Assembly: GCA_910584435.1 (NCBI GenBank)
Contig: CAJUAP010000092.1
Location: forward strand, 1-10,146
DNA: 10,146 nucleotides
Direction of reading: 5' to 3'
Source: an uncultured Acetatifactor sp.
GTDB taxonomy: Bacteria; Bacillota; Clostridia; Lachnospirales; Lachnospiraceae
The notes under the pieces are model-generated. The model was not told the origin of the DNA. It saw only the letters and a list, made by a program, of their open reading frames with translations, and made no database searches. A program made the translations under genes and the position numbers. Below are positions 6,468-10,146 of the stretch, piece by piece. How positions within the stretch are numbered: the first letter of the stretch is position 1; every line of letters begins with the position of its first letter.

Positions 6468-8568
6468 CTTTGATTTCTTCCTCCACCTGTTGCTGTATCA
6501 GCCGCATGATAGGCGATATTTCCGGTTCTTTGGATGACTGTACCACTTTTTCATCCTGCTCAGTTTCCTGCCCTGTAAATGCTTCTTTTTTACGGATTTC
6601 TTCCTTCTCGTTTTTCCGGTTGGCACGGATATTCCTGAGCCGCTCCGCTTTTGATGCGGCATTGTCAGCGCTGGATTTTTGCTCTGCCGAATCTACAATA
6701 GATTCAATCTGTTTCCCAAGGTTGATTTTTGCCTCAAGTTCTTTTGCTTTGAGTTCCTTATTTCGGAGTTTCTCTTTCTCCTGCTCATACCAGACTTCGC
6801 CAAGCTGTTTCCCTGCATATTTCGTTTCCCATTCTACAAGCTCACACCGGATTACCTCCGTACCCGTTGGGTTTTCAACAAGGATTGCGCCCATATCACG
6901 GGGATCATAATGAATTTTCACCCGGTACGTCCCCTTTGCCCTTGCTTTCTCAAACCATAAGCCTTTGAGTGCTTCTTCACAGAAATAATACATGCCTTTA
7001 AAACGGATGCCCCGTTCTGTCACGGATGCCCTGTCCATCGGCATAAGCGCCAACCGCAGCGTATCTTTGGGAACAGTCTTAAGACATCCGGAGCAGTAGC
7101 GGATCCCGAAATTCCAAAGTTCCAGAGGTACCGCATCAACGCCCATCTGCATCATCTGCTCATTTTTTTCAAAGTAGTCCATGCTGTGGCTGTTATTATA
7201 ATAGAGTACGCAGCGGATGATGATCTCCGTAAACTGCCGGATATCAAGCTTTGCATCCAGACGGTAATCATGGCCTCCACGCTCGCTCATATCCGGCAGG
7301 ACTTTCCCTGGAAGAAAGGGCAGGGCATTTGTGTTGATTGTCCGGAAGTGCTGCTCGATAATCCCCTTCAGATCAGCCCTGTAAGGCGGGGCGTTCTCGA
7401 TGCGTACCCCAAGCATCTGGACAAGGTTGTCCGCAAGCCTGCTTTCCATCTCGCCCCTGTCCCCAAGGATTGCCGTGGGGATATGGCGGCATGGCCATTC
7501 ATCCTCTGTGATCTCCACCCCATAGGATGCGCAGTAAGCTACTTTATCGCTGGCGGCATTTTCAATCGCCATCATTGCGCCTGCCCATGACGGCCCTTCC
7601 AACCCGACATACATCCCGGTGACCATCCGGCTGTAGCTGTCCACAACGAAATACATAACCGGGCGGCCTATGATATCGCCCCGGTCAAATTGCGAGACCA
7701 GGTAGATATCGCCTACCGTTGCATCAATCTGGTACTTTGCCCCTGGCCCCATCAGTTGATAGTCCGACCTCCCGGTGATTGCACGTCCAGTCAGTTCAAA
7801 TTTTGCATCCCCATCCCTTTTCTGTTTTACAGTTTTAATGTCAAACGACTTCTGGAACCAGTAACGGAACTGTCTGATAGACGGTATCTGGTCTGGCGGC
7901 AGAAGCGCCAACTGCCCAGCGCCATTCATAATGGCATAATTATCTGCCAGCATTTTTTCATATGTCGATACCAGTGTCGCTTTCTTCTGTGTAAGGTAGT
8001 ATTTTTTGACTGCTTTGGAGAAGTTTTTGATATCATCACTATTTAACACTTTTCCAAAGCCGCCTTCATGCCTTGCGGGTCTTCCCTGTTTTTTCTGGCA
8101 TCCATTTATGCCTGCCCTTTTCCCGCTTTTTCTTCGATCTATAAGAAATGCATTTGGCGTCTTTCCATTTTTCCAGTATCTTACAAGGTAACGGTACAGA
8201 TTGTTATACGGTGTCCCCAGCTTTTTAGCTGGTTCCTGTAGTAATTCCTTCCGGCGCTTTCTGTCATAAATATCAGGTTCATACGTAAGCGCACTTTGCA
8301 ATGCCTCCCATAGTTCATCCCGCCTCTTTTTTGACGATTCCGAAATACCTATATCGCTTGTTTCTGAGGATGTCTCTTCCTTCTTTTCAACCCGGCCACT
8401 GGAGAGCCCTTCTTCCAACAGATTATACTCAAACTTCTCCGGCATCTTATTATCATCCATACTGATCCAATACCCATAAATTAAATCAGGGGAAATCCAC
8501 AAAATTCTATACTGTTTTTCCTGTTCAATCTCTGCAACAACCTCATTCAAAAAGATGACGCATCCCAT
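6394..8568 (-). CDS. tnsB: TnsB DDE transposase (DNA strand transfer subunit)
   Basis: A protein of 724 residues from the ATG at 8568-8566, preceded by a purine-rich AAAGGATGGGAAGG. An ATG four codons earlier (8580) is possible but has that AAAGG directly against it. A helical DNA-binding N-terminal part leads into the RNase H-fold core: YQIDAT (D282), AILGDRGE (D370) and LKGIIEQHF (E405). The intervals of 88 and 35 residues equal those of Tn7 TnsB (D273, D361, E396). A beta-barrel-like region (FKGMYYF...GTYRVKIHYDPRDMGAILV) and a charged, coiled-coil tail (about 610-715) follow, as expected for contact with TnsC. TnsB binds the repeats in both ends, cuts the 3' strands and joins them to the target. 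It overlaps tnsA by 26 bases and tnsC by 74, so the three are translationally linked. Confidence 0.94.
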   Translation of the reverse strand: MGCVIFLNEVVAEIEQEKQYRILWISPDLIYGYWISMDDNKMPEKFEYNLLEEGLSSGRVEKKEETSSETSDIGISESSKKRRDELWEALQSALTYEPDIYDRKRRKELLQEPAKKLGTPYNNLYRYLVRYWKNGKTPNAFLIDRRKSGKRAGINGCQKKQGRPARHEGGFGKVLNSDDIKNFSKAVKKYYLTQKKATLVSTYEKMLADNYAIMNGAGQLALLPPDQIPSIRQFRYWFQKSFDIKTVKQKRDGDAKFELTGRAITGRSDYQLMGPGAKYQIDATVGDIYLVSQFDRGDIIGRPVMYFVVDSYSRMVTGMYVGLEGPSWAGAMMAIENAASDKVAYCASYGVEITEDEWPCRHIPTAILGDRGEMESRLADNLVQMLGVRIENAPPYRADLKGIIEQHFRTINTNALPFLPGKVLPDMSERGGHDYRLDAKLDIRQFTEIIIRCVLYYNNSHSMDYFEKNEQMMQMGVDAVPLELWNFGIRYCSGCLKTVPKDTLRLALMPMDRASVTERGIRFKGMYYFCEEALKGLWFEKARAKGTYRVKIHYDPRDMGAILVENPTGTEVIRCELVEWETKYAGKQLGEVWYEQEKEKLRNKELKAKELEAKINLGKQIESIVDSAEQKSSADNAASKAERLRNIRANRKNEKEEIRKKEAFTGQETEQDEKVVQSSKEPEISPIMRLIQQQVEEEIKDDALYNQSRLPGTADSGVSGKSPD

Positions 8569-9355
8569 ATGCCTTCCCATCCTTTGTTTCTGCCAAATTG
8601 ATTTCCTTATCTAAATCCAAGATAATCTGTTTCTCATAGACAAGCATTTTAAAGACAGCAATCCCGCTCCCTGCCCCCAGCCCGAAATCATTCTCTACAT
8701 ATTGTAAGATCACCATGATTGGGTAACTTCCTTTATCGTAAAGTTCCAGGAAAGCTTCTTTACACTGGCAGAGCTGTTTATCGTCTGGTATCAGGCAGCA
8801 CACGTCTTGTCCTGAACATAGCCACTGGATATTGCGGACTTTTGTCCTTGGGATTTCATTTTCTGTTACAAGTTTCCAGTCAATGCCCTGGTGTTGCCAA
8901 TAACGCCTCTCTATCTCAAGTTTCTCCCGCACCCGTGCTTTTTTTAACTCCCTGGTTGGCTTGATCGCTCTGGCAGCAAGCCCATTTCTGGTTGTAATGA
9001 GGAAATCACTTGTCATTATATAAGGGAATCCACTTACTTTATCGTAGGGATACCTGATACCTGCTGTTTCCGCAATGGAAATTGCCGTTGTTAGATCCTC
9101 TAAAGGATATTGCTCTCTGATATCTTGGGTCTTTTCTGACCAATCAAGCAAATAAAAATACTCTAACTCAAGGTTCGACATAAGGTGGTGTACCCGGCCG
9201 GTTTTACGGCCTTTTACACGCGACACAATTCCCTGCGATGGAAAGTCCTGTATCTGGATCCATGGCTTATAATCATCCAATAATCCCTGTCCCCTTCCTT
9301 CAGCAAGGTATTTACGGTACTGGTTTTCATTCCATACACGCTTATGTTTTGCCAT
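8543..9355 (-). CDS. tnsA: TnsA endonuclease (5'-strand cleavage)
   Basis: This is a 270-residue protein from the ATG at 9355-9353 with AAAGGTGG about 7 bases upstream. A longer frame would start from a TTG at 9376 with no such site. Tn7 TnsA has 273 residues. The restriction-endonuclease-like catalytic set is visible: E63 in SNLELEYFYLLDW, D117 in IMTSDFLI, and K132 in ARAIKPTREL. These are close to E63, D114 and K132 of Tn7 TnsA. Position 130, Q in Tn7, is A here. The C-terminal part (from about 140) fits the helical TnsC/DNA-contacting domain. TnsA makes the 5' cuts that turn TnsB's reaction into cut-and-paste, so this element probably excises cleanly. It is the first gene of the operon, next to the right end, and TnsB-type sites run up to its ribosome binding site. 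Confidence 0.92.
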   Translation of the reverse strand: MAKHKRVWNENQYRKYLAEGRGQGLLDDYKPWIQIQDFPSQGIVSRVKGRKTGRVHHLMSNLELEYFYLLDWSEKTQDIREQYPLEDLTTAISIAETAGIRYPYDKVSGFPYIMTSDFLITTRNGLAARAIKPTRELKKARVREKLEIERRYWQHQGIDWKLVTENEIPRTKVRNIQWLCSGQDVCCLIPDDKQLCQCKEAFLELYDKGSYPIMVILQYVENDFGLGAGSGIAVFKMLVYEKQIILDLDKEINLAETKDGKAYGMRHLFE

Positions 9356-9369
9356 AGGCGCACCACCTT

Positions 9370-9388
9370 TTATCAAATATAATTGTAA
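9370..9388 (-). repeat. Right-end TnsB-type site R1 (inner, at the tnsA leader)
   Basis: TTATCAAATATAATTGTAA on the plus strand is the exact reverse complement of both left-end 19-mers. It ends 14 bases before the tnsA ATG and abuts its ribosome binding site, so a protein bound here could hinder transcription or translation of the tns operon. Confidence 0.75.
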
Positions 9389-9401
9389 TTTTCACTCTAT
9401 A

Positions 9402-9419
9402 ATATCATATATTTTGTCA
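9402..9419 (-). repeat. Right-end degenerate TnsB-type site R2
   Basis: TATCATATATTTTGTCA keeps the TATCA and TTGT halves of the 19-mer, but with one base fewer between them. Its position in the right-end array supports it; similarity alone is weak in such AT-rich DNA. Confidence 0.45.
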
Positions 9420-9440
9420 CTATTCCTCCGTAATTCAATT

Positions 9441-9459
9441 TTATCATATTTAATTGTAA
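9441..9459 (-). repeat. Right-end TnsB-type site R3
   Basis: TTATCATATTTAATTGTAA agrees with the 19-mer at 17 of 19 positions. It is 20 bases from the next site outward, about two helical turns, as in the packed right end of Tn7. Confidence 0.72.
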
Positions 9460-9460
9460 T

Positions 9461-9479
9461 TTATCAATCTTTTTTGTCA
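9461..9479 (-). repeat. Right-end TnsB-type site R4
   Basis: TTATCAATCTTTTTTGTCA agrees at 13 of 19 positions, keeping both the TTATCA and TTGT halves, and sits between two better sites at a spacing of 20-21 bases. Confidence 0.6.
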
Positions 9480-9481
9480 TT

Positions 9482-9500
9482 TTATCAGTTATAATTGTCA
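9482..9500 (-). repeat. Right-end TnsB-type site R5 (terminal)
   Basis: TTATCAGTTATAATTGTCA agrees at 16 of 19 positions. It ends seven bases from the ACA tip at 9507, the same distance as at the left end, and defines the right terminus. It also supplies the stop codon that ends the interrupted pcfJ-like frame. Confidence 0.78.
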
Positions 9501-10146
9501 CTCGACACCTGTGCCTTCATCCGCTTCCGGATCTCCTTCTGCCACTCCCGCAGGAAGGGCCTGATCTCTTCCATGTCAGGCTCCTCATCACACATCCCCC
9601 TGTGCTGGCGGATGGTCCCCCCGGGTTCCACTTCCAGTGTGCAAAATGCCTTTCCCGGTTCTTCCATACGGCGGAGGAAGCAGATGTAAGTCTCATGCTG
9701 CAGGATCCGGTCAAAATAACGCTCCGTATTCCCCACGCAGTGGTGGAGCGCCATCCCTTCCATCGTGATCTCATAAAAGCTCCCGGGCACCATGATCCGG
9801 AAATGCTCCCCCTCGTATTCATACACCGGCTTTATCTCCTCCAGGACAGTACCTGAGCCCGGATAACGTTCTTCCATCTTCTCAGCAGCTTCACGGGCTT
9901 TTTCCTGGTCCTGCCGGAGCCGCTGTGCCTCCACCAGCTCATCATGCCGGCGCTTTAATTCCCTGGGGCGGTATACCATGGGGTCAGACAGGTCTTTCCC
10001 CAGCTTTTCGGCCATGGACAGGTAGTCCTCGTAAGTATTGAACACGGAGGATGCATTCCTTTTCCCGGCAAATGACTCCTTCTGCTGCCGTTCGATATAA
10101 TGCATCAGCTGCTCCGGGGACAGATGTTCTGCCGCCCGGCTCTGCC
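9485..10146 (-). CDS. PcfJ-like protein, C-terminal part, truncated by the transposon
   Basis: The frame is open from the window edge (10144) to a TGA at 9487-9485, giving 219 visible residues; the N-terminus lies outside the window. The segment YEYEGEHFRIMVPGSFYEITMEGMALHHCVGNTERYFDRI...ICFLRR...CTLEVEPGGTIRQHRG fits the PcfJ-like domain (histidine-cysteine 'HHCVG' core, 'LEVEPGG', 'RQ' motif). Before it is a charged coiled-coil stretch (ELKRRHDELVEAQRLRQDQEKAREAAEKMEERY). PcfJ-like genes occur in conjugative plasmids and integrative elements of Firmicutes; their biochemical role is unclear. The last seven residues (VSSDNYN) and the stop are encoded by the transposon end. From memory, PcfJ proteins usually continue some 50 residues past the WQKE-KR segment, so the C-terminus was probably lost. 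The gene points into the transposon and could feed transcription into tnsA. Confidence 0.8.
   Translation of the reverse strand, partial: QSRAAEHLSPEQLMHYIERQQKESFAGKRNASSVFNTYEDYLSMAEKLGKDLSDPMVYRPRELKRRHDELVEAQRLRQDQEKAREAAEKMEERYPGSGTVLEEIKPVYEYEGEHFRIMVPGSFYEITMEGMALHHCVGNTERYFDRILQHETYICFLRRMEEPGKAFCTLEVEPGGTIRQHRGMCDEEPDMEEIRPFLREWQKEIRKRMKAQVSSDNYN

Larger units (their letters stand above)
9356..9484 (-). promoter_or_regulatory. AT-rich right-end leader, presumed tns operon promoter region
   Basis: This 129-base gap before tnsA is very AT-rich and holds the right-end sites R1-R4. The tns operon must either be transcribed from here or from the pcfJ-like gene upstream. I could not fix a -35/-10 pair with good spacing. 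TATTAT/TATAGA-like hexamers lie around 9400-9405 on the minus strand. The placement suggests that TnsB bound to its own end represses the operon, as reported for related transposons. This is inference. Confidence 0.4.
360..9507 (-). mobile_element. Complete Tn7-like transposon (tnsABCD plus two further genes)
   Basis: Both ends are visible. The left end (360-385, plus strand) and the right end (9507-9482, minus strand) both start with TGTC and have an ACAATTATA block at the same distance from the tip. They agree at 20 of 26 positions. The TGT...ACA termini and the spacing to the first transposase site resemble Tn7. Inside lie tnsA, tnsB, tnsC and tnsD/tniQ in Tn7 order, with tnsA next to the right end, followed by two other genes toward the left end. 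No tnsE is present. The five bases outside each end (CCAGC at 355-359, CCTGT at 9508-9512) agree at only three positions, so there is no exact target duplication. The right end sits inside a pcfJ-like gene. The ends and gene set are seen directly; current activity is not shown. Confidence 0.9.

Noticed and set aside
6086..6910. Long plus-strand open frame of 274 codons opposite tnsB and tnsC
   Set aside because: It lies antisense to two clearly identified genes, its translation is rich in Ser/Cys/Phe with no domain, and no good ribosome binding site was seen. It is a shadow of the minus-strand coding.
360..9507. CRISPR-associated transposon or TnsE-bearing Tn7
   Set aside because: No cas gene, no repeat-spacer array and no TnsE-like protein is present. 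The short repeats are confined to the two ends and match transposase sites.
9517..9822. Second minus-strand open frame of 101 codons within the pcfJ-like gene
   Set aside because: It is out of frame with the PcfJ-like domain and Trp/Gly/Ser/Arg-rich, as expected for a shifted reading of GC-rich coding DNA.

Overview
This window holds what looks like one complete Tn7-family transposon, from base 360 to 9507 (9148 bp), inserted in an accessory region that carries a PcfJ-type gene. PcfJ-like genes are typical of conjugative or integrative elements of Firmicutes. Strong purine-rich ribosome binding sites, moderate GC content and the protein families suggest a gut-type Clostridia host such as Lachnospiraceae, but the species cannot be read from the sequence. 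All convincing genes are on the minus strand.

Layout, read along the minus strand from high to low coordinates. (1) 10146-9508 is the C-terminal half of a PcfJ-like gene, cut by the transposon right end. (2) 9507-9356 is the right end, with a TGTC...GACA-type terminus and about five TnsB-site-like repeats running up to the ribosome binding site of tnsA. (3) tnsA, tnsB, tnsC and a long tnsD/tniQ follow as a tightly overlapping operon (9355-2986). They encode the two-part transposase (TnsA nuclease, TnsB DD(35)E), the AAA+ regulator and a zinc-binding target selector. (4) Two more AT-rich genes follow: a 255-residue helical protein of unknown function, whose Shine-Dalgarno sequence contains the tnsD stop codon, and a 521-residue ABC-type ATPase with a HEPN-like Rx4H motif near its C-terminus. 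They look like cargo, possibly a two-gene defence system, although the first sits where tnsE sits in Tn7. (5) 565-360 carries an intrinsic terminator and the left end with two clear TnsB-type sites. (6) 359-1 is an open frame of the flanking replicon, cut by the window edge.

The most interesting points are these. The tnsA-side end abuts the 3' part of a pcfJ-like gene, in the same geometry as Tn7 next to glmS, so the TniQ protein may recognise a conjugation-associated gene. There is no exact 5-bp target duplication, but removing the element plus one 5-bp copy would join the two flanking reading frames in phase. The gene pair behind tnsD is unassigned and may be a defence system or transposition accessory. 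No tnsE, CRISPR array, tRNA or rRNA was seen.
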